This document shows positions 1 through 6,884 of a stretch of DNA of 11,348 nucleotides, in pieces. The first letter of the stretch is position 1, and each line of letters starts with the position of its first letter. The notes below the pieces were generated by a model, which worked only from the letters and a program-made list of their open reading frames with translations, was not told the origin of the DNA and ran no database searches. Source of the stretch: Burkholderiales bacterium (lineage in GTDB: Bacteria; Pseudomonadota; Gammaproteobacteria; Burkholderiales; Thiobacillaceae); assembly GCA_005790965.1 (NCBI GenBank), contig SXTL01000080.1, forward strand, positions 1-11,348. The letters run 5' to 3'. The position numbers and the translations under genes were made by a program.

Positions 1-865
1 CGCCAAATGCGAAGCCGCAGGGGTTTGCGTGTTTTACGATGACCCAGGCGGGCGCGGTGTAAAAAAATTTTAACCAATAGAGCCCGGCGTCGGTGTCGGC
101 GATGTTGTTGTAGGACAGTTCTTTGCCCTGAATCTGGCGGGCGGTGGCGATGGTGCCGGCCGGGGCGCTGGCTTCGACATAGAAGGCGCCGTTCTGGTGC
201 GGGTTTTCGCCGTAGCGGCAGGTTTGGGCGCGGGTGTATTGCAGGGTTAGTTTTTCGCCGAAGGGTTCTTTGCTGCCGTCGCTGGCCAGCGCGGTCAGGT
301 AGTTGCTGATGTGGCCGTCGTATTGGGCGGTATGGGTGAAGGCTTTTTTGGCCAGAGTGAAGCGGGTGGCATCGCTTAAACGACGGCCATTCGCCTGCAT
401 TTCAGAGACCAGCGCGGCGTAGTCGGCCGGGTCGGTGACGATGGCGACATGCTTGTAGTTCTTGGCGCTGGAACGGACCATGGCTGGGCCACCGATGTCG
501 ATGTTTTCGATGGCGTCGTCAAGCGTGTGCGGCTTGGAAACGGTCTGCACGAAGGGATAAAGGTTGACGCAAACCAGGTCAATGTAGCCCAGGTCGTGGG
601 CGGTCATGGTCGCCGCGTGGGCGGGGTTGTCGCGTACCGCGAGGATGCCGGCGTGAACCTTGGGGTGCAGGGTTTTCACGCGGCCATCGAGCATTTCCGG
701 AAAGCCCGTGAACTCGGAAACATCCTTGACGGCGATGCCGGCGTCACGGATGGCCTTGGCAGTGCCGCCGGTGGAGAGCAGTTCTACGCCTTGGAGGGCG
801 AGGGCGCGGGCAAAGTCGATAAGGCCGGTCTTGTCGGAACCGGAAAGCAGGGCGCGTTGGATCAT
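1..865 (-). CDS. purH: Bifunctional AICAR formyltransferase / IMP cyclohydrolase PurH (partial, 3' end missing)
   Basis: PurH catalyses the last two steps of purine synthesis in the cytoplasm, AICAR to FAICAR to IMP. The ATG at 865 opens a frame that stays open to the left edge, giving 288 codons of a protein usually near 520 residues. The N-terminal cyclohydrolase (MGS-like) domain is clear: STGGTAKAIRDAG at about 31-43, GFPEMLDGRVKTLHPKVHAGIL at about 54-75, VNLYPF at 100-105 and NIDIGGPAMVRSSAKN at 121-136. Lys64, Tyr103, Asp123 and Lys135 fit the known cyclohydrolase active-site residues. The transformylase domain begins with RYGENPHQ at 217-224, and its catalytic KHANPCG is present at 278-284. 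It lies 48 bp after fis with no obvious ribosome binding site, so translation may depend on the operon. Two oddities: the conserved SVSDK near the N-terminus reads SGSDK, and residues 261-288 depart strongly from the family (see findings). Identity is certain; the left-most 110 bp are suspect. Confidence 0.96.
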   Translation of the reverse strand, partial: MIQRALLSGSDKTGLIDFARALALQGVELLSTGGTAKAIRDAGIAVKDVSEFTGFPEMLDGRVKTLHPKVHAGILAVRDNPAHAATMTAHDLGYIDLVCVNLYPFVQTVSKPHTLDDAIENIDIGGPAMVRSSAKNYKHVAIVTDPADYAALVSEMQANGRRLSDATRFTLAKKAFTHTAQYDGHISNYLTALASDGSKEPFGEKLTLQYTRAQTCRYGENPHQNGAFYVEASAPAGTIATARQIQGKELSYNNIADTDAGLYWLKFFYTAPAWVIVKHANPCGFAFG

Positions 866-913
866 GGTTTTGGTCGAAGAATGGAAGCGAGAAAAGGAGG
901 GGTTTAGCGGCCG

Positions 914-1162
914 TTATTCAAGGCCATATTGCTGCATCTTTTTGCGCAGCGTGTTGCGATTGATGCCAAGCCATTCGGCGGCGCGGCTTTGATTATGGCC
1001 GGCGCGTTGAAGGATTTCTTCAATGAGCGGTTTTTCGAGGCTGACCATGAATAGTTCGTGGAGGCCGGTGGCCGGCTCACCATCGAGGTCGTGAAAATAT
1101 TTTTTCAGGACGCGCCGCACACAGAGGGCGATTTCGCTTTCGCGGGTCTCAACAGAATTCAT
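914..1162 (-). CDS. fis: Fis-family nucleoid-associated DNA-binding protein
   Basis: This is an 82-residue Fis, shorter than the 98-residue E. coli protein but typical in length for betaproteobacteria. The C-terminal part carries the helix-turn-helix, with ILQRAGHNQSRAAEWLGIN at about 50-68 followed by RNTLRKKMQQYGLE, the hallmark Fis/NtrC C-terminal signature. The N-terminal half is helical and is where Fis dimerises. In the family, Fis bends DNA and regulates rRNA promoters, recombination and chromosome topology. I chose the ATG at 1162 because the family starts near there; the open frame extends to 1318 but that extension is out-of-frame dusB sequence. The start lies 28 bp after the dusB stop and has no Shine-Dalgarno sequence, only an AT-rich stretch upstream. 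It is almost certainly co-transcribed with dusB upstream and purH downstream. Confidence 0.95.
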   Translation of the reverse strand: MNSVETRESEIALCVRRVLKKYFHDLDGEPATGLHELFMVSLEKPLIEEILQRAGHNQSRAAEWLGINRNTLRKKMQQYGLE

Positions 1163-1190
1163 ACAAGGGCTCGGTTTTAATAGGCAATGA
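1163..1190 (-). promoter_or_regulatory. dusB-fis intercistronic leader with AT-rich element, no Shine-Dalgarno
   Basis: The 28 bp between the dusB stop and the fis start contain no purine-rich ribosome binding site on the coding strand. They do contain TATTAAAA (plus-strand 1175-1182), ending 12 nt before the ATG. In E. coli, fis is known to be translated without a good Shine-Dalgarno sequence with help from an AU-rich element upstream. A similar role here is inference from position and base composition only. Confidence 0.35.
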
Positions 1191-2228
1191 CTAGGCGGCG
1201 GCGCGGACGGCAGTATTGGCGGGCGGGGCCGCATCGGTATAGACCAGATGACGGCTATGCTCGCGGGCACGCCAGAAAAAATCGTTGACCGCGTCGATCT
1301 GCTGCTGCGCGGTCTCAAGTTGGTTCATGGCGTGGCGGAAGCTGGCCGAATCGGCGAGGCCTTTGGTGTACCAGGCGATGTGCTTGCGCGCCATGCGCGG
1401 CCCGGCAACCGCACCGTAAAAACGGTACAGGTCGTCGAGATGTTCGATCAATAGTTGCTGAATCTCGGCAACCTCGGGATGCGCTAGTTGGGTGCCGGTC
1501 GCCAAAAAATGCGCCATTTCGCGGAACAACCAGGGCCGGCCTTGCGCGGCGCGGCCGATCATGACGGCATCGGCGCCGGTGTATTCCAGCACCTCGCGCG
1601 CCTTTTGCGGGGTGGTGATATCGCCGTTGGCAATGATGGGAATTTGCGCCTCGGCCTTGACCGCGCGGATGGTGTCGTATTCGGCCTCGCCGGTGTAGCC
1701 GCAGGCGCGCGTGCGACCATGAATGGCCAGGGCGCGGATGCCCGACTCTTGGGCAATGCGCAGCACGGTGCGGGCGTTGCGGCTGTCGCGGTCCCAGCCG
1801 GTGCGAATCTTCAGGGTCACCGGCGTGTCGGGCACGGCGTTGACAATGGCCGAAAGGATGCGCCCTACCAGGGGTTCGTCTTTGAGCAGGGCCGAGCCAG
1901 CCATCACATTGCAAATCTTCTTGGCCGGGCAGCCCATGTTGATGTCGATGATCTGCGCGCCTTCGCCGGCGTTGTATCTGGCGGCCTCGGCCATCATGGC
2001 CGGGTCGCTGCCGGCGATCTGTACCGAGATCGGTTCGACTTCGCCCTCGTGGTTGGCGCGCCGCTTGGTTTTTGCCGAGCCGTATAACAACGAATTCGAG
2101 GTCACCATTTCGGACACGGCCATGCCCGCGCCCAAGCGTTTGCACAACTGGCGAAAGGGACGATCGGTCACGCCGGCCATGGGCGCAACGATCAGATTGT
2201 TTTTGAGGCGATAGGGGCCGATTTGCAC
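1191..2228 (-). CDS. dusB: tRNA-dihydrouridine synthase DusB
   Basis: This FMN- and NADPH-dependent enzyme reduces a uridine of the tRNA D-loop to dihydrouridine (U17 in E. coli). The 345-residue protein matches DusB throughout. The N-terminal IGPYRLKNNLIVAPMAGVTD (3-22) is the family start, and the frame opens with GTG at 2228 because no ATG is available. The flavin TIM barrel carries VQIAGSDP at 69-76 and DINMGCPAKK at 95-104 with the catalytic Cys100. LKIRTGW (139-145) holds the FMN-contacting Lys140, IHGRTR begins with His170, and ANGDI (200-204) and MIGRAAQGRPW (223-233) are also present. A C-terminal helical tRNA-binding domain follows. It is about 20 residues longer than E. coli DusB because of an alanine-rich tail. 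It is the first gene of the dusB-fis-purH operon and diverges from lnt. No clear ribosome binding site precedes the GTG. Confidence 0.96.
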   Translation of the reverse strand: MQIGPYRLKNNLIVAPMAGVTDRPFRQLCKRLGAGMAVSEMVTSNSLLYGSAKTKRRANHEGEVEPISVQIAGSDPAMMAEAARYNAGEGAQIIDINMGCPAKKICNVMAGSALLKDEPLVGRILSAIVNAVPDTPVTLKIRTGWDRDSRNARTVLRIAQESGIRALAIHGRTRACGYTGEAEYDTIRAVKAEAQIPIIANGDITTPQKAREVLEYTGADAVMIGRAAQGRPWLFREMAHFLATGTQLAHPEVAEIQQLLIEHLDDLYRFYGAVAGPRMARKHIAWYTKGLADSASFRHAMNQLETAQQQIDAVNDFFWRAREHSRHLVYTDAAPPANTAVRAAA

Positions 2229-2350
2229 GCTGCGGGGGTGAAGGCGGGAGACCTAGATTGCTTAAAAGGGAGGCAATTTTACTCCTGTCGCAAGGCGGTG
2301 TGTTGGGGGAAAGATGGCCAATTTTTTTTATCTGGTGGATGATCGGTGCC
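2229..2350. promoter_or_regulatory. Divergent dusB / lnt intergenic region (promoters expected)
   Basis: About 120 bp separate the GTG of dusB from the likely ATG of lnt, and both promoters should lie here. For lnt, TTGCTT at 2258-2263 followed about 17 nt later by an AT-rich TTACTC-like hexamer is a weak candidate. An AAGGGAGG-like purine run near 2266-2273 resembles a ribosome binding site but has no start codon at a suitable distance. A run of T residues at 2321-2328 lies just upstream of lnt. I see no convincing sigma-70 match for dusB. Confidence 0.3.
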
Positions 2351-3823
2351 ATGACTTCGGCTCTTTCCTTGTTGTGGCCCGCCCTGCTTGGGGCGTTCAG
2401 CGTCTTTGGTTTCGCGCCGCACGGCTTTTTTCTTGTTCCCATCGTGACCTTGGCCTTGTTCTTTATGTGCTTGGGCCATGGGGCGCCGCGCAAGGTTTTT
2501 GGCCAGGGTTATGCGTTTGGTCTGGGCTATTTCCTGGCCGGGGTTTCGTGGGTCTTTATCAGCCTGCATGAGTTTGGCCAGATGGCCTGGCCCTTGGCTG
2601 CCTTGGCGACCTTTTTGTTCTGTGCCTTTTTGGCGTTATTCCCGGCCTTGGCCACGGCCTTGGCGGCGCGTTTGACCGCACATAGGGCTTGGCGTTTGGG
2701 GCTGGCTTTGCCGGCTAGCTGGGTGGTTTTGGAGTGGCTGCGGGGTTGGATCTTGACCGGTTTTCCGTGGTTGGCGATCGGGTATTCCCAAGTGCCCGGG
2801 AGTCCGTTGGCGGGCTTTGCACCCCTTTTGGGCGTGTATGGGGTGTCCCTGTTCAGCGCTTTTGTGGCGGGTGCTTTGGCGCTGCGTTCGCGGGCTGGCT
2901 GGCTGGCTGTAGCCGCGATTGGGCTGACGGGCTGGGGTGCGCAATCGTTGCGCTGGACCGAACCGGTCGGCGCTCCGGTTGCCGTGAGTCTGGTGCAAGG
3001 TAATGTGGCGCAAGCCATGAAGTTTGAGTCGGCGCGCCTGGAAACAACCCTGCTTGATTATCTGAGCCTGGTGCGGCGTAGCGAGGGGCGGCTGACTATC
3101 TTGCCGGAAACGGCCTTGCCGATGTTTTGGCACGAGGTGCCGGCGGATTATCGCTCCGCCCTGGCGAATGCGGCGCGGGCGCGGGGTGGGGATGTCTTGG
3201 TCGGGGTGCCGACTTGGACGGCCGATGGGCGCTATTTCAATAGCGTGGTCAGTACCGGGCAGGCGCCACAACAGGCCTTTCACAAGGTGCATCTGGTGCC
3301 ATTTGGCGAATTCGTGCCACCGGGCTTTGCCTGGATTGTCGAGCAGATGCGGATCCCGCTGGGGGACTTTTCCCGGGGCAAAGCCGATCAGCCGCCGCTG
3401 GCGGTGGCTGGGCAACGGGTGGCCCTGAATATTTGCTACGAAGATGTTTTTGGCGAGGAGCGGATTCACGCCCTGCCCGCGGCGACCCTGATGGCCAATG
3501 TCAGCAACGATGCTTGGTTTGGCGACAGCGCCGCTCCTTGGCAACATTTGCAGATTGCGCAGATGCGGGCGCTGGAGACTGGGCGCGTTTGGCTGCGCGC
3601 CAACAACACCGGCATCACGGCAGCGCTTGATGTTGATGGCCGGGTGCTCGGCCAGCTGCCGCCGTTTGTTCAAGGCATCTTGGAGGTTAAGGTGCAGGGT
3701 CGTAGCGGCCTGACCCCGTTTGCGCGCTGGGGCAATGTGCCGGCGCTGCTGCTGGCGCTTCTGGTCTTGATTCTGGTCGGTGGGTGGAGCGGGATGGGCG
3801 CCTGGAGAACGGTCAGGCGATAG
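2351..3823 (+). CDS. lnt: Apolipoprotein N-acyltransferase Lnt
   Basis: Lnt transfers a third acyl chain from phospholipid to the N-terminal cysteine of lipoproteins at the periplasmic face of the inner membrane. The 490-residue protein has an N-terminal set of membrane helices (roughly residues 1-200) with FGFAPHGF, GVSWVFISLHEFGQM and WLRGWILTGFPWLAIGYSQ, all family hallmarks. A nitrilase-fold periplasmic domain follows, and a final membrane helix sits near the C-terminus (LLLALLVLILVGGW). The Glu-Lys-Cys triad is present as LPETALPMF (Glu253), FHKVHLVPFGEFVP (Lys312) and NICYEDVF (Cys362). I chose the ATG at 2351 because it gives the usual short lead before the first helix. In-frame starts at 2339 (ATG) and 2258 (TTG) are possible; the latter adds 31 residues that do not look like the family. 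It is followed by selD with a gap of about 32 bp and is probably co-transcribed. The usual corC/ybeY neighbours are absent. Confidence 0.95.
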   Translation: MTSALSLLWPALLGAFSVFGFAPHGFFLVPIVTLALFFMCLGHGAPRKVFGQGYAFGLGYFLAGVSWVFISLHEFGQMAWPLAALATFLFCAFLALFPALATALAARLTAHRAWRLGLALPASWVVLEWLRGWILTGFPWLAIGYSQVPGSPLAGFAPLLGVYGVSLFSAFVAGALALRSRAGWLAVAAIGLTGWGAQSLRWTEPVGAPVAVSLVQGNVAQAMKFESARLETTLLDYLSLVRRSEGRLTILPETALPMFWHEVPADYRSALANAARARGGDVLVGVPTWTADGRYFNSVVSTGQAPQQAFHKVHLVPFGEFVPPGFAWIVEQMRIPLGDFSRGKADQPPLAVAGQRVALNICYEDVFGEERIHALPAATLMANVSNDAWFGDSAAPWQHLQIAQMRALETGRVWLRANNTGITAALDVDGRVLGQLPPFVQGILEVKVQGRSGLTPFARWGNVPALLLALLVLILVGGWSGMGAWRTVRR

Positions 3824-3855
3824 AATTCGCCCCTTGCCTTTTTATGGGTTCAGTC

Positions 3856-4923
3856 ATGACGCGTTTGACTCATCTTTCGCATGGCGGCGGCTGCGGCTGC
3901 AAGATTGCGCCAGCCGTTCTGGAACAGATTCTCGCCGAGACGCCCTATGCTCGGGGTTTGGCTTCGGCCTTCCCGGATCTGCTGGTCGGGATCGAATCCT
4001 CGGACGATGCGGCGGTTTGGCGCCTCAATGAGCGTCAGGCCATCGTCGCCACCACGGATTTTTTCATGCCCATTGTCGATGATCCCTTTGAGTTTGGCCG
4101 CATAGCCGCGACCAACGCGATCTCCGATGTCTATGCGATGGGCGGTCGTCCGCTGTTTGGTCTGGCTCTGGTCGGGATGCCGCTCGACAAACTGCCGCAC
4201 CAGACCATTCGGCAGATTCTGGCGGGCGGCGAGGCGGCGGCGCGGGCGGCGGGGATGCCAATTGCCGGGGGACATTCAATTGAGTCGGTGGAGCCCATTT
4301 ATGGCCTGGTCGCCATTGGTGTCGTCGATCCGGCCCAGGTCAAAAAGAATAGTGCTGCGCAGGCGGGGGATGTTCTGATCCTTGGCAAAGGTTTGGGGGT
4401 GGGGATCTACTCGGCGGCGCTCAAGAAAGACGCGCTGCCCGCGCCGGGCTATGCGGCGATGATCGCCTCAACAACGCAACTCAACACCCCGGGGCCGGAT
4501 CTGGCCGCGCTCGCTACGGTGCACGCCCTGAGCGATGTCACTGGCTTTGGTCTGTTGGGCCATGCGTGGGAAATCGCCCGCGCCTCCGGCCTGCGGATCG
4601 AGCTCGATTGGGCGGCGGTGCCGCTCCTCGCGGGTGTGACTGAATTGGCTCAAGCGGGGTTTGTGACGGGTGCCAGCGCCCGTAATTGGGCTAGCTATGG
4701 CCACGCGGTCACGCTGTTTGCGGGCTGCGCCGATTGGCAACGCGCCGTGCTGAGCGATCCGCAAACCAGCGGCGGTTTACTGGTGAGTTGTGCGGCCGAG
4801 GCGGTGGAGTCGGTCCTGGCGATCTTCGCGTCTCATGGCTTTGCCCAGACCGCCGTGATCGGCCGGGTCGAGGCGGGGTCGGCGGGGATTGTGGTTAACG
4901 CGGCGGCTGGGCTGAGGGCGTGA
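3856..4923 (+). CDS. selD: Selenophosphate synthetase (selenide, water dikinase) SelD
   Basis: SelD makes selenophosphate from selenide and ATP. Selenophosphate is the selenium donor for selenocysteine-tRNA and for 2-selenouridine in tRNA. The 355-residue product matches E. coli SelD (347) end to end. The glycine-rich flexible loop reads SHGGGCGCK, with the catalytic residue as Cys13 rather than selenocysteine, and Lys16. The ATP/metal-binding aspartates are present as Asp51 (SSDDAAV), Asp68 (TTDFFMPIVDDP), Asp91 (NAISDVYAMGG) and Asp227 (SDVTGFGLLGH). AGGHSIE and DPQTSGGLL are also conserved. I chose the ATG at 3856 because it best matches the family N-terminus. An ATG at 3844 and a GTG at 3784, the latter inside lnt, are alternatives. 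Neither ATG has a strong ribosome binding site, so coupling to lnt is likely. The last 91 bp overlap the convergent kinase gene. No selA, selB, mnmH or selenoprotein is seen in the window. Confidence 0.96.
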   Translation: MTRLTHLSHGGGCGCKIAPAVLEQILAETPYARGLASAFPDLLVGIESSDDAAVWRLNERQAIVATTDFFMPIVDDPFEFGRIAATNAISDVYAMGGRPLFGLALVGMPLDKLPHQTIRQILAGGEAAARAAGMPIAGGHSIESVEPIYGLVAIGVVDPAQVKKNSAAQAGDVLILGKGLGVGIYSAALKKDALPAPGYAAMIASTTQLNTPGPDLAALATVHALSDVTGFGLLGHAWEIARASGLRIELDWAAVPLLAGVTELAQAGFVTGASARNWASYGHAVTLFAGCADWQRAVLSDPQTSGGLLVSCAAEAVESVLAIFASHGFAQTAVIGRVEAGSAGIVVNAAAGLRA

Positions 4924-6833
4924 TTCAGGAAGGCGCGCAGACGCGCCGGTTTCAGTGGTTTGTGGAGCAGGGTGAGGCCTGAGGCGGTCATGGCGGCGAT
5001 GGTCTCGGGGGCCGTATCGCCGGTAATGATGGCGGCGGGCAGGGTCTCGCCTAGTTCGTGGCGCAGCCAGGTGACGCTGGCGATCCCGTCCATGGTGCCC
5101 GGCAGCCGATAATCGGAGAGGATGCAATCGGGGAGGCGGCCCAGCTCGCCCAGGGCGTCTAGCAGGGCCTCGGCCGAAACGGCGGCGACGACCACCATGC
5201 CCCATTCGTCCAGGAGCGCGGTCATGGCGCTCAAGATGAGGGTGTCATCATCAAGGATGGCAATGAGGGGCGCCGTGTCGCCCACTGGCTGGAAGGCGAC
5301 CGGATCCTCGTTGCCGTGAAGCACTGGGGTGCAGCGGGGCAAGCGAAAGGCAAAGCGCGAGCCGCGCCCGGGTATGGACCGCAGGGTGATTTGCGTTCCC
5401 AGCAACTGGGCCTCGCGTGCCACGATGGCAAGCCCCAGGCCCAGGCCTTTGGCGCGCTGGCGTTCCGGATTGTCGATCTGGAAATATTCCTCAAACACCT
5501 GTGCCTGTTGGTCTTCGGCAATGCCCAGTCCGGTATCAAGGACCTGCAGCTCGGCCGTGTCGCCGCGCCGCCGCACCCCAACCACGATGCGGCCTTGCGG
5601 GGTGTAGCGAATGGCGTTGCTGACGAGATTCATGAGGATGCGCTCGACCAGTAGCGGGTCGCTTTGCACAAACAGGCGGCAGGGTTTGATGTGCAGTTGC
5701 AAGCCTTTTTCAGCGGCGGAGGGCGCAAAGTGTTGCTCGATGTTGGCCAGCACTCGGCTGAGGGGGAAACATTCGGGTTGGGCCAGAACGATGCCGGCAT
5801 CGAGCCGGGACAGATCCAGCAAACCGCCCAGCATGCCGCCCATGGCGGTGGCCGAGGCATCAATATGGGCGGTCAGACGCTGGAGTTCGGGCTCCGGGCG
5901 TTCCGCGACCTTATCCTTGAGGGCCGAGATCAGGAGCGTGAGGGCGTGCAGCGGTTGGCGCAGATCATGGCTGGCTGCCGCGAGAAATTTTGATTTGGCA
6001 CGCACGGCGGCTTCGGCGGCTTGCTTTTGTTCGATGAGTTCGGCAGTGGCGGTGCGGATGCCGGTTTGCAGGTGCTCATGGACATGGTCTAGGGTCAGCG
6101 CCATCTCGTTGATGTCGAGCTCAAGTTGGCGCAGTTCGCCTTCGGTTTTTTCGACCGGACAACGCGCATCCAGTTGGCCACGCGCCAAGGCGTGTACGGT
6201 GGCGGTGATGCGGTGCAGACGCCGGGCCAGGCGATGACTCAAAGTCCAGGCCATGGTGGCGGCCAGCAGGATCAGGGGCAACAAGAAGGTGAGCAGGGTA
6301 AACAGGGCCTCTTTTTGGGCGCTGCGGATGGGGGCATCGTCCAGGACGACGAGGACCTGCCCAACTTCGTCGCCGGAGCCCAGAATGCTTTCGAGACCCG
6401 TGGCTTGCGGGTTTTGCACGAGACCGATGGAGCGGCGGAAGTAATAACGGTTTTCGATGCGGCGCTCGGCATAGGTCTGTATTTGCGTGGTGTCGTCGAG
6501 CAGGGCCGCCTGACCGCTGATGACCCACCAATGCCGGTTGTTGTCGGCGATGCCGATGGCATCCCGCTCGGGATGAATGCCGGTATGGTCAGCCAGGCGT
6601 TGCAGGTTGGCGATGTTGCCGGTGAACAGGTCATAGACGGCGACCTCGGCCAGTTGGCTGGCCAGATCCCGGCCCCGCTGGCGCAGCGCGGCCTCGGCCT
6701 CGCGCGTGTTCTGATGCACCATGTAGCCGGCAAACAGGATCGCGCTCAGGGCGGTGGGCCACAGGGCCAGCCAGAGCAGGCGGCCCCGCAGGGTTCCGAT
6801 GCAGCGGCGAAGACGAGTCGGCCAGTTCAGCAC
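4833..6833 (-). CDS. Hybrid sensor histidine kinase with C-terminal receiver domain
   Basis: A membrane-bound hybrid kinase of 666 residues. The first membrane helix lies at about 18-39, a periplasmic sensor at about 40-176, a second helix at about 177-199 and a HAMP linker at about 200-252. A coiled region leads to the HisKA helix with the phosphorylated His289 in ASHDLRQPLHAL. The ATPase domain shows the N-box (MNLVSNAIRYT, Asn406), the G1 box DTGLGI (433-438) and the G2 box KGLGLGLAI. The receiver domain starts near 523 with acidic Asp528-Asp530, phosphoacceptor Asp574 (LSDYRLPG), Thr604 and Lys625 (HKPLKP). The sensor contains VAVYDLFTGNIANLQRL, which resembles the periplasmic sensor of BarA-type kinases (sCache_4-like); this is from memory, and no ligand can be named. 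The start is GTG at 6833, 51 bp after the response regulator gene, so the two are probably co-transcribed and form a phosphorelay. Its last ~30 codons, beyond the receiver fold, overlap the end of selD. Confidence 0.93.
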   Translation of the reverse strand: MLNWPTRLRRCIGTLRGRLLWLALWPTALSAILFAGYMVHQNTREAEAALRQRGRDLASQLAEVAVYDLFTGNIANLQRLADHTGIHPERDAIGIADNNRHWWVISGQAALLDDTTQIQTYAERRIENRYYFRRSIGLVQNPQATGLESILGSGDEVGQVLVVLDDAPIRSAQKEALFTLLTFLLPLILLAATMAWTLSHRLARRLHRITATVHALARGQLDARCPVEKTEGELRQLELDINEMALTLDHVHEHLQTGIRTATAELIEQKQAAEAAVRAKSKFLAAASHDLRQPLHALTLLISALKDKVAERPEPELQRLTAHIDASATAMGGMLGGLLDLSRLDAGIVLAQPECFPLSRVLANIEQHFAPSAAEKGLQLHIKPCRLFVQSDPLLVERILMNLVSNAIRYTPQGRIVVGVRRRGDTAELQVLDTGLGIAEDQQAQVFEEYFQIDNPERQRAKGLGLGLAIVAREAQLLGTQITLRSIPGRGSRFAFRLPRCTPVLHGNEDPVAFQPVGDTAPLIAILDDDTLILSAMTALLDEWGMVVVAAVSAEALLDALGELGRLPDCILSDYRLPGTMDGIASVTWLRHELGETLPAAIITGDTAPETIAAMTASGLTLLHKPLKPARLRAFLNHALSPAAALTTIPADPASTRPITAVWAKP

Positions 6834-6844
6834 AGGGGCTGTCC

Positions 6845-6871
6845 GTCAGTGACTACGCCAAGGCGACTGAC
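6845..6871. repeat. Inverted repeat between response regulator and kinase genes
   Basis: GTCAGT at 6845-6850 is the reverse complement of ACTGAC at 6866-6871. Between them lies the near-palindromic CGCCAAGGCG at 6856-6865. In RNA this could fold as an outer 6-bp stem around a small GC stem with a 5-nt bulge. It sits in the 51-bp gap of the operon and could tune how much kinase is made relative to regulator. No U-run follows, so it is not a typical terminator. Function is unproven. Confidence 0.35.
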
Positions 6872-6884
6872 TGTGCACCGCCGC

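Noticed and set aside
449..907. 152-codon plus-strand frame opposite purH
   Set aside because: Shadow of purH, which is strongly supported on the minus strand.
1315..2493. 392-codon open frame on the minus strand across dusB
   Set aside because: It is a shifted frame of dusB. The translation is rich in Arg, His, Pro and Gly with no domain, and dusB itself is unmistakable in the other frame.
2636..3673. 345-codon open frame antisense to lnt
   Set aside because: Long antisense frames are common in GC-rich genes; the product is Arg/Pro/Gln-rich without recognisable motifs.
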